Assembly: GCF_030253575.1 (NCBI RefSeq)
Contig: NC_080565.1
Coordinates: forward strand, 5,490,001 to 5,554,000
Length of the DNA: 64,000 bases
From: Rhododendron vialii
Lineage: Eukaryota > Streptophyta > Magnoliopsida > Ericales > Ericaceae
Direction of reading: 5' to 3'
In this document: positions 1 to 14,200 of the stretch, piece after piece
Layout: each line of letters begins with the position of its first letter
How positions within the stretch are numbered: position 1 is the first letter of the stretch
Made by a program: the position numbers and the translations under genes
The notes under the pieces: generated by a model
What the model saw: only the letters and a program-made list of their open reading frames with translations
What the model was told of the DNA's origin: nothing
Databases searched by the model: none

Positions 1-612
1 CAACAAGCAGCCTTTGGTGCTGTCTAACTTGACAGGATTAATATGAAGACATTGCCTATCACCAAAACTTATGACTTGACTCAGCCCGCCCTCCTCATTG
101 CTTGTAGAAATCTTAACAGCATTAGACAGTCCCCACACCAAGTCCAAGGACAATTCCATTTGCAACATCTCGATATGATGATGAAACAAGTCACTCATGT
201 AAAGGAAATGCATATGCTAATTTGATGATTGACTTGTTGAAATTTCCGAAAGTGGCTGATTGGCTATAACATGCTGTCACTATGCTCTGCAAAGTGAGTT
301 AGAGTAAGTTGGGTAGCGTTAGTACATCAGGAGACATCCTGATTGCTTGTGTCAAAGTAAGTGATCTGGAGACTTGGTTCATGAGTGGATGGTTGATTGT
401 TCTTTTTGGAGGCCCTTTTGCTATTGTGTAAGAATTACTATTGCCTAACATATAAATTATTTTCCTGTGACAAGCATGATATGACTGCATCGCCTATAGG
501 CAGCATTCTCTTTCTTCATAAGCATTATATTGCTTCCAAGTATGTGTTGTCTTTGCCTGTCATAAATTGATGGCTCATTCTTTTCGCTTTCCTCTTTTTA
601 ATACCGTTTTAG
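1..612. other. Upstream intron or flank of the Rdx gene, no coding exon recognised
   Basis: The first 612 bases are AT-rich and contain only short ORFs with no recognisable protein similarity. The exon at 613 begins directly after a pyrimidine-rich tract ending TTTTAG, so this stretch is most likely intron of the selenoprotein-H-like gene. The exon with the redox CxxC-type motif expected for the family must lie before the window. Confidence 0.5.
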
Positions 613-3593
613 CCTAGAAGGGGATGCTTTGAAATACGGGAGGAAGGCGGCGAGAAGTTCATCAGTCTTCTGGTAATATTTTTTTTTACCATCATTTGAC
701 TTACATTTGTCACTGCATGTTATATCTGTGATTTGAAATGCACTAGACTACCCTAAATGATTATAAACACTAGTAATGTCGTGCTATTTAAACTCAAATT
801 TATTGATTTTTGAACCCAGACCACTTTAATTTCAACCCGATCCACTACATAATTAATTTTCTAGTCTTTCCAAAATACAGCTATTTTAAGGTTCATTTAT
901 TTCCTCTCCATTAGGTAACATGCTCAGCCAATTGTTTTAGAAGAGAAGGGCGGGTTTTTTCTCTGCAATTTGGAATAATGGTTTATGCATGGCATGATTG
1001 CTTGTTTGGGTATAAAGAAAGTCATGTGTTAATTGCGCTGATAATGACCAATTATGCAACCATTTCAATATTTGAGAAATTTTTAGTGCAATTACACAAT
1101 TTGTGTGCTTGCAATTTGTTTTCGATTTATTCACGTTCATCTTTGTGTATGATTTTTTAATAAAGCTACTAGATATCTAGTTTATTAATGACTACCCAAA
1201 CAAGTACTCACGCTTGCATCCACCCCCGGTTCAAGCCCATATTTTGTGCTATAAAGCTTGGGAACTGAGTGAGTTGAATATCAGAACAACGTTATCTGGA
1301 TGAGTACTGCTATAGGTACATATGTATTGTACATACCATGGACATATAGATTTTGTGGGGCCCACCTTGGGTTCTTAAAAAATGATCTGAACCGCCCATT
1401 ATTTTTAGAATATATTTTTATGGAGCCCTATAAAAAACCCAGTTAAATCCGATATCAATAAGGATTTTTTGGGAATGCGTAGGGACAACTGAACAGTTAA
1501 GTAGTTTCACCCTTACAAATTCAGAAAAAATCCTTACCAATATTGGATTGAGCTAAATTTTTACGGAGCTCCATACAAAAATGTTTTAAAAATAATGGGC
1601 GGTTTGAATCATTGTTGTGGGATCCGAGGTGGGCTCCACAAAATTCATATGTACATGGTATGTACATTCTCATATGTACCCATAGCTTTATTGTATTTGG
1701 ATTGTCCCCTTAAAGTTCTTTTCTAGTTTCATAGCAGCCAAGTTTTCAAAAACATCACTGAATGGGATCGTTCTGGTTGCAAAACCTAATTGCATTGTTG
1801 AAGAATTTGTGCTGCTGACACTAATAAATCTTCATTGTTTATTCCCAAACGAACCCTATGGACAAGTAGAAGAGCTCCCAAACTATAAACCAAACCAACG
1901 ATGACATAAAGATGCATCAACGTTTTTCTCCTTTCTTTTATGGGGTGCACAACATGAGCAGCAAGAACCAAAGCATTTGACAGTCAGCTTTGTTATTCTT
2001 AGGGTGTTCCATCGAGCATTATCCCATCAAGCATGAGTTACTTTTCAGGAATAATCCTAGGGAGGATATGTTTGGGGCTCCTGTGCTTAGTCACCTAATG
2101 CACGTAAGCACAAGCGAGAGCAGGAGCTGGAGCTGGAGCTCGAGAGTAAAATCGTCTTTCGAAAATATCCCAAAATGTTAAATTTTGTTTTAGTGTAGAG
2201 CATAGTGCGAGGGTTGAGAGTGGGAGTAGAAGGTCTTACCAAAGGATTACATGACTTAGCTCCTATGTTAGAAAAGTCAAAGAGTGATGAAAAGTTGGAG
2301 GGGTGGAAAAGAACTTTATTCTCTAGATGAGGTAGGTATACGGAATACCCTTGTGGAATCAGTCATAGCATTTCAAATTTTGACTATCATTTTAGTTTTC
2401 TAGTGGATTGAGCAAAGAAAACTGAGAAGATAATGAGGCACCTTGCATCCATCTCGTGGCACATTTCATTAGAATGAGTTGTGCTATGGGACCTAAATTA
2501 TTTGGAGTTGGGGACCTAAATTATTTGGAGTTGTGTTATGACAGTGAAGCTTGTATGCTAAGGTGACGAAAAACTTACAAACATATACATACACACTAGG
2601 AGACATTTACATGGTTCGCCCTAAACATTGTTTTTTACTAGTTGAAATCGGATAGGTGTTGTGTGGCTCCGGCTGCTTGTTTGATTCTTTAGGGGCTTTG
2701 GTAGCAGCAAGAAAGCGGAAGTGTTGTGTTGTGGGACTAAGTAAAATAAGATTGTCTAGAGGCTTTTTGGCCCAATGGCATCAGGGGTGCACTTGGGTGC
2801 CGGGAGAAATGAAGTCAGGGCTCAGGAGTTCAACCCCTCTTTTAATGTGCTAATTTAATTATTCTAACAACTTTTGACTCACCAAAAAAAAATTTGCAGG
2901 ACTGTGTTAATTGCTCTCATTTTTTAAAAGTAATTTGGTGATGAAAGGAGATTCGTTAAGTAATACCATGTAGGCTCTTTATGGGATAGAGTTTGTTATT
3001 TGTCAAATTTTCGGGTTTACGTTTCTCCCTGTCAACTGCGAGTCTGTGACCACTACATTTCTTATGACTAGAGGTTGGACTGCAGTGTATGATATGCTGC
3101 TGGAGGTTTTTTTTGCATGTAATTGTCTTCTTTTTTTTCTTTCATTGATGGGCTCCTACTCGTAATATTAGTCTTTTAGTTTCTTATCTTTAAAAAAAAC
3201 TTCTTGTTTCAACATGCTAATTTCCCCTGTAATGTGGCAGTAATTTATGTTCTGAATAAATATTGCTTTTGGATTGTTATTAAAGCCCATTTTCCTGAAT
3301 CAGCTATCTATCGTGGTAGATAAGGTCCGTTTTATAGACATGAACGCATTGATTCTGAACTTGTGAGTGGGTTAATGCTCATTGGTCCCCTAGGAGTAGT
3401 CGACGTGCGCGTAAGCTGATCCGGACACCTGAGTTATCAAAAATTGGTATAGTTGTCTCAGATAATTTGCTAAAAAAGTACCTCTCTTGAACTGCTTATT
3501 CTCAACTTGCAGGATATGAAGCGGCCATTTAAACCAATGAAGGAACTTGACATGGACGACGTCATCGCAGATATTATTGGCAAGATCAAGTAA
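613..3593 (+). CDS. Selenoprotein-H-like Rdx-family protein, 3' part (last two exons)
   Basis: Two coding exons are visible. Exon A (613-672) follows TTTTAG and ends at the donor GTAATA. The last exon (3513-3593) follows TTGCAG and ends with TAA. Both junctions are phase 0. The joined 46-residue tail begins PRRGCFEIREEGGEKF and ends DDVIADIIGKIK. The PRRG(S/C)FE turn, followed by a short strand and a terminal helix, is the end of the SelW/SelT/SelH (Rdx) thioredoxin-like fold, as in the plant 'selenium binding' SelH-like proteins, which use Cys instead of selenocysteine. In animals SelH is a nuclear DNA-binding redox protein; plant function is poorly defined. The N-terminal exon with the CxxC site is outside the window, so redox competence cannot be judged. 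The 2.8-kb intron contains a hairpin transposon and a SINE-like piece. Confidence 0.75.
1309..1686. mobile_element. 378-bp hairpin miniature transposon (family A, copy 1)
   Basis: The ends are inverted copies of each other. The left arm runs GCTATAGGTACATATG and continues to GTGGGGCCCACC; the right arm reads back as GCTATGGGTACATATG and continues to GTGGAGCCCACC. The inner part is also palindromic, with GCCCATTATTTTTA opposing TAAAAATAATGGGC. There is no coding capacity. It lies in the last intron of the Rdx gene. Two further copies are at 33353 and about 37827, and copy 2 is also 378 bp. Confidence 0.75.
2488..2533 (+). repeat. 23-bp direct tandem duplication
   Basis: Two adjacent identical 23-base copies begin GGGACCTAAATTATTTGG. 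This is a simple intronic duplication with no further structure. Confidence 0.8.
3376..3445 (+). repeat. SINE-like body fragment
   Basis: The block contains GTAGTCGACGTGCGCGTAAG followed by a CCGGACACC-type segment and an A-rich end. It resembles the 3' body of plant Au-type SINEs. A closely related motif, ATAGTCGAGGTGCGCGAAAG, occurs near 44516 and a variant near 43776 inside the retrotransposon insertion. No pol III A or B box was found upstream here, so this is a fragment. Confidence 0.4.
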
Positions 3594-4180
3594 TGGTGGT
3601 CCGATTTCTTTTTTTGAATGGCCAAGTAACGGGTTCGACGCAGTACTCTAACTGAAGTAATGGCCCAGTGCAGTAGTCTAACTGGATTCTGGATATATAT
3701 TTAGAACTGCTCTTTAGTGTTGTATCTTGCTGAGCGAGTTAACCCCGTCTACTTGTGAACTTGATAACTTTTTGCTGGTGCTGCGTAAAATTCCTCTAAT
3801 TTGCTGCTGTGATTTTTCTTGCAGTTTTTTATTTGTTGATTTTCTGCTTTTGTAGTCATCCTTGCTGTGTGGTTCTTGTTTCTCTGAAGCTCCTCTGCGG
3901 TCACTTGCTATGTGTCCATGTGCTATATCTATATGCAGTCACTTGTTTTTGGTTACTCATGGTGTTCGAGCCAAGCTTGCTTGCACCTTGATTAATCTAT
4001 AGGAGACCAATTTTATCGTTCACTAGCGGGGGACGATGCTCTTGGGATTAGTTATGTCATGAGAAGGCCTCTTGTCACTTCTGTGATATGGAATTGGCCC
4101 AATTCTTGGGGGTTGCTCTCATAATTTTTCTTGGCTTCTGCTTTGTCATATGTATTTTGACGTTCTTGTTTTCATAATTA

Positions 4181-4237
<57 letters not shown>

Positions 4238-5266
4238 TTAGGGAGGGAGAGGCGTGCTTACATTTTAAGTTCTGGGAAGTTAGTGTCTGCGTGAGCAATG
4301 GTGGGGATGGATAAATCCCAAGTTTACATTCATTCTTACATCCTAGAAAATAAGTACGTTCTACATCAAAGTCCAATCATGTTGGATTACACCAACCAAA
4401 ATGGTGTAATAAGAGTTTCTTGAAACGGTGTAATAAGAAAATAAGTACGTTCGACGAAAATGGTTGCTGATGGCCAAAGATGGTAATAAGAGTTTCTTGA
4501 AACGGTGTAATAAGGATAACTTTTGTTACGAAAGTGTTCCTTTAAAAATTCGAAATCCTTAATTCATAAAAGTTTAGATTCATAGTCCTCTGGGGGTTAA
4601 ATTTTTTGAGTTGATAGCTCTAGCCTTCTGATCTTTGACTTATCTTACCCTAAAAACATGAAATAGAAACACACACAAAGTAATAAGCGTGTGAGAGAGG
4701 GAGGGGGAAGAAGAGTTTTCTTCACTCTCGGTTTGTCCACCTTCGCAATGGTGTGCTCATTTCGTGTACCACTTCGATGATTGAAAGCATCATTTTGTCC
4801 AGATTCATTTATTATGATACCATGCAAACAAATGTTATATTTAAAAATCCAATTCCAAAGCAAAAAAAAAGTTCATAGATCAAGCAAGGGGAACCCGATT
4901 AGAGCTAATTTTCACATAGTTCCTTAATTAATGAATCCCGGAAAAAAATTTGTTTCAATCATCATAGTTGGATCCAAAATAGCACACCGTTGCTGTGAAC
5001 AAAGTGAGGGTGAACAAAATTTGGTTGGGGTGTAAAAGCGATCGTTCTGGATCCACATCTAAACTAGCATGAATTAGCTTCAACGGTTTTCGGGCCTACA
5101 ACCCTTGTAATGTTACGTTTCAACAATGTTCCAGTTCTCCAGGCATAAAAAAAGCAGCAGACAACGATGTTCCAGCTTAGTTTTGTTATAATATGACCGA
5201 ACGAACATATAATTCCCATGATACAACCACCATAGAAACTGTAATCCGATTCCAATCATTGAATTC
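3594..5266. other. Intergenic region between the Rdx gene and BIO2 (convergent 3' ends)
   Basis: This holds the 3' UTR of the + strand Rdx gene and that of the - strand BIO2 gene. It contains a (CT)n tract (about 4183-4233) and a duplicated segment around 4401-4519 in which GGTGTAATAAG and AGAGTTTCTTGAAACGG recur. No further gene was recognised; the ORF over the CT tract encodes only alternating Arg-Glu on the other strand. Confidence 0.6.
4183..4233. repeat. (CT)n microsatellite
   Basis: About 25 uninterrupted CT dinucleotides. It creates a spurious Arg-Glu ORF on the minus strand. Confidence 0.95.
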
Positions 5267-8200
5267 TCAACCTGAACTGGACACAGCTTCTTCACAATTT
5301 TCTGCTTCTAAATCCTTCGCTTCATCGTCTGAAAAACTGGGAGCTTTTGGGATGAGTCCGAGCACCTTGAACATGAGTTGATCAGCATCAAAATCATTGT
5401 TGGGAGTTGTCAATAACTTCTCACCAGTGAAGATGGAATTTGCTCCGGCCAGAAAGCACAAAGCCTGCTCCGGCATGGAGAACCGTACTCTTCCGGCTGA
5501 CAGCCTAACCATTGCTTTTGGCATAATGATGCGGGCCGTGCCTATCATCCGAACCATCTCCCATATCTCAACTGGCTGGATAAACAAGTAGGAAACAACA
5601 AGAAATCGATCTTGAAAAGCTAGTCCAAGGAAATATGGGATTTGTTAGGTGATGCTAAAAACGATCGCAACAAATGACGGGCTAAAGAGATGTCGTCCAA
5701 ACAATGCGAAGTTTTGGATAAACTATATAATCCATCAGTGCAATGTGATCGATTTCCTCTACCACGTATGGTGAATAAGCTGAGGGTTTAACCTTGGTTC
5801 ACTGAGATATTCAGCAGTCTATTGGGAAAGGAAGCTGGTTGGTACATAGTATGATTCAGTTCTATAAGAGCATCTCCAACACATCTTCATTTCTCTGAAC
5901 ATGGATACGCTTCAATCATGCTCCATTTTGATTCTGCAAAATGGAAACAGATTCGACTCTCCAAATGCGGAGAGCAATGATGTATTTGGAGACTCAATTC
6001 TCCAAAATAGAGATTTCAAAATTCCTACCTTACCCTTTTCCGTTTGACTTTATATATCAATACCAACCATATTCTTTACACTTTTTTGGTTTCTCTATAA
6101 AATAGGTATAACGCTTTTTCCATAAATTTTAGCTTCATATAATTGAGACCATTGGTAATGATTTCGATAATATCTTTTGAATGAGACCAATATTGATCAT
6201 GTTTAATTACAAGTTCAAAATGGATTATTGGAGGGATGGCAAGTTCTAGAGATAAAAATGGAAAATGTGGATAGGAATTGGTGTGAATGAGTTCTCTAAA
6301 CCCCACCCTTTAAAATGGAATACATTACTTTCAGTCTCCAAAATGGAAAATTGATGGGAGATGAATTGGAAATGCACTAAGATGTTAGGTTTGGAATTTA
6401 CTTATAAACTTTGTTAGAAACCAAATCTTACATGTACCAATATAATAAACCAACTCTTAGGGTGTTGGTTGGTAACAGATATATTCTATGTTTTCTGTTT
6501 TGTTTGCTGAAAATCTGAAAAATGGAAAGAAAAGAAAAGGATTTGATTAACTACATCGTTTGTGGTAACAATTTTCAAAACTCCAAAATGTTGTGAAACA
6601 AAAATAGGTTTCACTTGCTTTCAAAAAATTCTCATTATCAGCGGCTGAAACCTTAATATAATGTTCATTCTCGCATCATCCTATCTTGCTTTTCTCCAGG
6701 GATGGCAATTTCTCTCGAACCGATGGGTATCTGAACCAAACTGCTCCTTTGTCCCCGAACCGTAACCAAGTTTTTCCCAGCGAGCACGGTTATGGTGGAG
6801 GCAATCCTCGGCCCATTCTCAGCGCCACCTTCGACCTCCCTCTTTGCTGTGCTGCTTGTAATGTATCCATTTGTTTGTGTATTTAATCTATATCTCCAGG
6901 TACTAAACGATCTGATGTTGTGGCTTTTGTTTCATGTTTGCTATGTTTCCTCAATTTGGATTTGATCTTTGAGAAATGCAAATCAGTTCACTCATCTGAG
7001 TTTGTGAGCGTTCTCTTCTTTTTGCGGTTATCCGTTCAGTTCGGGGAATATCTGAAACCCGTTTGGTTCGGTTATGGAACAACTGGTCTCTATGGCTCTA
7101 CCCGTTCGGTTATTGGGGCGGATTCAGGTACGTAGATATTTTCAGGTATCGGGTACAGATATCTCAATATCCGCTCCATTGCCATTCCTATTGTCGTATT
7201 TTCGGTAGTCGTGCCTCAAATTGGATCAACAGTAAAGTATTTTAGTAAACTTGTTTTAATTGTTGGCAAACAAAAGTTCATAAGGTACTTACGAAAATCC
7301 ATTATTGGCAGATCCGATTAAAGGCACGATTGTCGAAATGGACAAACGAAAAGCGCCGAAGTTATTTTTCCGAGATAGAATTATTGCCAGAACGTTAATG
7401 CTCTTCTATAATTCACAGAGACAGATTATGAGAATCACCTTTTGATCTTCAAGAGGTGTGCCTTTAACTGCAAGCAGTGCATTGATGGGAACACTCTCTG
7501 GATGAGTAGGGAGTGTCGCAAGCGTATGCAGCAAACCAACTCGGTCTTCCTCTGCTTCTCCAAGTCCTATTATCCCTCCTATGAATAGAAAATAATGGGT
7601 TAGCTCTATAAATCAGGTAACCCCCACAATCTGAAATGTTTAATCGAGAAAGGATTATATTACATTCACAGTCGAACTAAATATAATGATTAACGAGAGC
7701 CAAAAGAAAATATAGGTTATATACAAAAATCTAAAATTTATCACCAAAACCTCCATTGAAATCTGTTACATGTGCAAATTTACCTAGAATAACTTCCTAC
7801 CTGCGTGAGCTAACCTCAAAAAAATGACTAGCAACCCTAAAACATAATTGTGCAAAAGAAAATTAAATCTGCACTTTTCTTAAGCCTATAAAGCCATCCC
7901 TAATCTGCAATAATAACCATTATTTTTTAAGTTGCTAAGCCAGCAAACACAACAAACTGGATCACCCACTGTCCCAAAACTTTAAGATGTTACCAAACAA
8001 GCCCAACCTTGTCTGCCAAAACAGGCCTTGCACTCGGAGACAAACAGACTAACTCAAACAAGGAGCATGAATAAGAGAGTGCACAACGACTGATGTAACA
8101 GTGTGGCTAGACTTCAACCCAAGGCCTCTTAGAACCTATGAAGCACTTATAGGGATAAGGGAAGCACTTATAGGGATAAGGGAAACGCGTATGATACAGA

Positions 8201-11200
8201 AATAACAGAGAAGCTAGAAAAATAATATACTGATACGGCTAGATATGTTTATATAGCTACATCTTCATGCTATTTTTTAGTGTTAACACAAAAAGCTCAA
8301 GAACGGTTAGAAATCGTTCAACTTTCTAGTGACAAATATAGAACAGTAGGGATTGATTATTAGTTTAGGAGCCTTACTTTTTAGTTTTCACTAAGTTGTA
8401 GACAAGTTTCATTTAAAAACAAGTGAAACGTTGAGTATGGCTACGGTCCATACGGATATGGAACACACACGTAACACAAGGGTACATTAATTTATGAAAT
8501 GGGTGATAATTTCATTGCTCTCTTCTTCTCTAAGAATTCAAAAAGTATTCAAACTCCAATGTTATGGTTTTAATAACCAAATAACATCCACCCTTGTCAG
8601 TCTTGTCAAGACATTTAGATTGGTATTCAAAATCGAGAAGCATCAAAAGCAGAATCAAATGCGGCGGCAAACACACTGGGACAGCTTCTGAGGAGTCAGA
8701 ATCCAATAGTAGTTGCACAAAAGCTGTTAATCACAACATTATTCTGCTTCTAATCACCAAGGCAAGGGAAAAAATATTATACTGATTTATGCTGTGTTTG
8801 GATTTGGATTTGAAATTTTTTTTGAAAAATAGTAGGGGTAATAAGTGGAGAGAGATAGAGAGAGAAATGTTGAAAGTAGGGGGAATCTAGAGGGTATTTT
8901 TTGAAAAGCAAAGAGAACAAGGCATTAACCAAATTACCTGAGCAGACATTGATCCCAGCTTCGCGAACGTGCGTAAGGGTTTCCAAGCGTTCATCATATG
9001 ATCTTGTTGTTATGATTTTAGGGTAATACTCTCTTGAGGTATCAAGATTATGGTTATAAGCTGTCAGGCCAGCTGCCTTCAATTCCAAAGCTTGCTGTTT
9101 CTCTAGCATTCCCAAGGTACAACAAACCTCCATCCCCATTTCCCTGCAACATGAGATAAGCTTATGACACAGAGTAAAAATTTAGGCATGAAGAGCGAAA
9201 AAAAATTATAGGATAGATAAATATTTTGATTTAGCGAGGAAAGTAAATCACAAGGGAGAACTAAGAACACTTAAATCTAACAAGCACGGATACGGGCACT
9301 GACAAGGACACGGACACAACATGTCAAAATAAATAGGAACACAAACAGAGCAGGGGACACACCACAATGCATGTACAAAAGGATACACTTACTTGTCATT
9401 TATACAAACATCCCATCTGGAAAATCTTTACAATTATTGTAGTTTCCTTTTTACACACTACAAGTTCAAGGAGAGTTTTATTTGGTCATAATTCACTTAT
9501 TCGTACTCTTTTCTCATATTTTTTGAATATCATACTCGCAAAAAGAGCTTCAAGTAGTATAAATTGATCCCTAACTTGTTTCCATCCGTGCCCAAGTTGA
9601 AACACGGGTATCCCTATTAAGTTGCCAATTGTCCCAAAAGCTTAAGCTGTTAAGAAATGGGTCCAACAATGTATATCAAACTATTTAACATCCTCTGTCA
9701 CATGCAACCCTGTCTTGCACACAGAAATGCAAATTTTCATAGATAGAGCAAAATAGAATAAAAAGAGGAGAAGCAGAATGCGAACATGGAATAAATGCAA
9801 ATAGAGAGACTTCAACCCAAGAACTCACAACCTGAGCTCTGATACCATGAAAAGTTACCGATTGTACCAAAAGCTAAGCTATTAAGAAATGGGCACAACA
9901 ATGTATATCAAGTTGTTCAACATCCCCAATGTGTCCCGGTGTTACCCTGATTACCCTGCTTAAAGGTAATTAAATTTATTTGGACACATCACCTTGCGTC
10001 TCCCATACGTGTCCCCGCCTCTCCGGAGAGTTTGCCAAGGATACAACTAGTAAGGAGTGTCGGTGCTTCACAAATTTAAATATCGTCTTTCATTATTGCC
10101 CTTTTCTTGTTAGTGAGTTCCAAAAGTTCCATGAAAATGTTCATGCGTATTTCCGAAGTACAATACGGTAACTGGCTGATTCGTTGGAGTGGAAGATTTC
10201 ATAATTAGATTCACGTGGTTATTCCAATTAATGAGCCAACAAGGATATTCAGACAACTGCTACCCAAATTGCTAGCATTTTTAACAAATCTTCTTCCATC
10301 ACAAACATTCAAACTTGCAATGGAATAATGCAACGCAATGCATGAAGAAATGAATAGTTTCTTGTGGAAAATAGATCTTAGAAAGTAAGAACATTACAAA
10401 TTTTACTACTACTAGTTTTCCAGTACGCAACTTTTGATAAACCAAAAGTAAACTAAGGCCCCTTTTGGCCTAACTTTTTGGCAGTCTTTTTGATTGTTTC
10501 CTCTTACTTCTTACTAGATTTGGGACAAATTTTTACATCACATTGTTCATCTCAATCAAAAAGGTATAAAAATATAGACCAAAGTTGAAAAAGGTAATAT
10601 ATGACGATGAAAAAGACCCAAAAAAAGTGACTTACTAGAAAAGAGCCTTTGGGGTCTTTTTCGTTGTCCTATATGTAATTTTTTCAGCTTCAGTCTATGT
10701 ATTTGTACTTTTACGATGCCTTGAGACGGACGATGTGAGTAAAAATTTGACCCAAATCTAGTAAGAATTAAGATAAAATCACCAAAAAGACCGCGCCAAA
10801 AAGTTAGGCCAAAGGGGAGCTAAAATTTAGAAGCCTACTAGAATAATAGGGGACTGTTTGAGGGGGTAGAACAAGTCCATAAAAAAGAAAAACTATAGGG
10901 TTTGATTTGCTCTGAGGGGCAACTGATTTAACTTATTCTGAAGTATGTTCTGCAATAAGCTATTGTAGTTGGGCATGCATGTACTCCTATTAGGAATCAG
11001 ATCAAGGAAATGGAAAGATAATTAGTTCTTCCACCAAAAAAAGAAAAGCAGCCACTCGGCAAAATAACAAGATTCCAGCTTTAACAAGCTAATATACAGG
11101 TAATTAAAGTGCAACAGACTTCTGCTCCATGATTTTATGACCGCTAATGATATTTGACTGATCAGATGCAGGTTGAACAATGGCTGATGATACAAACCTA

Positions 11201-14200
11201 AAAGTCACGAAATACTTATAATATGCTCTACATGTGTTCCCCAAAGTTTTCGTAACGCCCTAGTCTACCAAGGCTGAGTATAATCTCGAAGCATGTAATT
11301 ATTTTGCCTTATTGGCATTCACAGTAACATCGAAAGGACAAACACCTTCACTCATTTTGCAACACCTAAAATGTACAAAACCACATGCACATCTAGCATC
11401 TTCAATATCATTTCTAGCATTGCCTTCTGGTTTACGAGGAAGTCCAACCATTATCTGCATTTTCTTTTTCCTTTTTTTCCCCACTTTTTCTTATCCAGTT
11501 AGGACCCTTATGAACATTATTCCAATGCACCTTCACCTTGAAGCCTTTCATTTTGGTAGATAACACTGCCCAAGCATATTACTTACCTTTCTAATATGTA
11601 GGTAGTAGCAAGGATGGAGCCGGAGAGGGGCTAGTAGGGGCCATCGCCCCAGCCTAAAATTTTAAAAAAACCCTACTATTACATTGAAAAAATTAATTTA
11701 TCAAACCAAATAGCCCGTCCCCCTCCATTTTTTTTTGTTAGAAAAATTATAAGTAATTGGTTAATATTGTCATTTAATCAAATATGCCTGATTTTAGTAG
11801 ATAGGATTAGAGAAACGTTAATACTTTTGCAATCTAAGTTGATATAAGAAACATGTTTAGTTTTATATGCATTGGTGTTATTTTTGTATTTTTTTGAGTT
11901 AGTAAAAGTTCACATTGTTGTCTGTCTCTCTCTTTATTTTAATTTTTTTGGTTGTGTATATTCCCACCCACCACCCCCGCAAAAATCCTCGCTCTGTCCC
12001 TGCACACAGGCTACATCCATCCAGATCATGAATGTTTGGTATGCTATTATCATACCAGGAATCACTTAAAAGTACTCTTCTTATGAGACAAGTAGCTCCT
12101 GAGTAGTGAGTTTGAACCTGGAATTCAAGTTGTGATTAGAAAAAAAGGCAGCAAAAATGCAAGTACCCTTTTCATTACCTTATTTCTTTCACATATTCAA
12201 GAATCTGGTTGAAGTTGGTCTTCCTTCCTACAGTCTCTCTCCATGCAGCACCCATACAGAAACGAGTGCTACCAGCTTCCTTTGCCTGCCAATGGCCACC
12301 GATAAATGAAACACAATAAAGCATATTGCACAACTTCACCAATTTAAAAGAATTATTAGCTGGCACCATTCAGCAGCATTATAAAAGTAGTAAGCAAAAT
12401 AATAGAGTGATCTGATGATAGAGAAACAGCACCTTTTGTGCTGCCTGAATAACCACGTCCTTGTTCATAAGCTTTTGGGATTTCACTCCAGTGTCATACC
12501 TGGAGGATTGAGGGCAATATGAACAATCTTCACTGCATCCGCCCGTCTTTATAGATAGAAGAGTACACTGTTGAACTTCCCTAAAGTTGTGAGCATATCT
12601 ATGTACTTGGGCCTATAAGAGGATGAATCCATGTAAGATTAGCAGCTCAAAATAACTAAAGCATGGCAGCAGAAGAAGGAGAATGAGTAGGAAATAATAG
12701 TAATTATGGTTGCACACAACCACACCAATACAAGCAAAAAAAAAAAAAATTCAAATACTAGACAGAGATCTAGAAATGAAATGGTAACAACCCCCACAAA
12801 AGCAACAGCAATTTTTTCTGGGAAACTCCATGAAAGAGAACCGTCAAGAATCATAGAAAGCTTCTGTGTATCAACACCATTTTCACTTAATATGAATGGG
12901 ATCTAACTCCAGACCTTCAAACATTAACATTTCCATCTCTCAATGCACGTGAACAGATGAGTTGTGAAAATTTATAAGTACAAATGGACATCAAATGCTC
13001 ATTCCCAGCAGGCACACCAAAATAATGACAGCAAGGAATAAGGACTGAAACAGGTGTAGCTTCTCATTGACGTGCCCATTATCACATAAATTCAATCAAA
13101 TTGCTGTAGATGCTCATGTGCATAGAGTACATGATGAAGACAAAGAAGGGCTTGGATGATTGTAAGACAATGGATTAAAGAATTTCAAACTGTTTCCCAG
13201 TTTCCAACTTCTCTCCTTGTCCCTGGTTTTCCTCCTCTCCTTCTCCGGTCCTTCACTTCTTCTTTCTTCATGCTTCTCCCAACTGGTACATCATCATTAT
13301 ACCCCATCATTATACCCATTGAAAAGGAACGGAAGCATCATGCTGGTTTCTAGGACCACTATGAGGATGTTTGTCATACTGAAAATCAATTTGCATGAGA
13401 AAGGTCCATCCCAACTTACTAGAGCCATTACATGCATTATGTCTAACCAATCCTTTTAAACATTGGACCATAAATAGAACCAAGCAAAAGTCATCCTCCT
13501 GTTTGATGGCCCTTTCACTCTCCCTGTAGTGTCTTTAAAAAACTATGAAATTAATCACTTAAAAGTGTCCAATCATTGTTGTAAGATTGTCAGTTGCACA
13601 TGAAGCACTAGCTTTTAATCAAGAATTGGCCTCTTTTTGGTCCTTTTTATTAATTACAAAAAATATCTTAACAACACTACTCAGCTAGACTGCCAAAGTA
13701 ATCTTTTGGACAACAAGCTTTTTCTCCCAGTCCCCAGATCAAAATCCTTTGGAGGAAATGGGGCCAGCAGTGGCAAATGCTCAATGCATATGTAAAAGGG
13801 AATCATCCCCCGTAACCACAGAAAAGTGGGTTGTTACGCAATATGCAGAAGCAATTATTTGAGACTCCATATAAATGAGGCTAAACAATGCTGGCAGAGA
13901 AGGATGCCTTAGTAGTGCCGAACTTGATTTGCATTTTGCGTGGATTGAAAAGCTACTAATTTACGCAGGTTGGAGATATAGCTTATATTTAGCTGGTAAC
14001 TGGTAATCACAAGCATAATAATAATCAGTACCAAAAAGGAAAGTTTAAAAAAAAATCCTCTTTCCTTGTTTGGTTTGAGAAGAGACAACAACAACAACAG
14101 AACCCATGTAGTCTCCAATCATTGAGGGTATGGGCGGGGGAGGATTGGAGACAGACCTAACCTTTGGCAATATGCACAAAGTGGCTACTCTCAAAATACC

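Noticed and set aside
4146..4376. Minus-strand ORF with a long Arg-Glu run
   Set aside because: It is a translation of the (CT)n microsatellite; no conserved sequence on either side.
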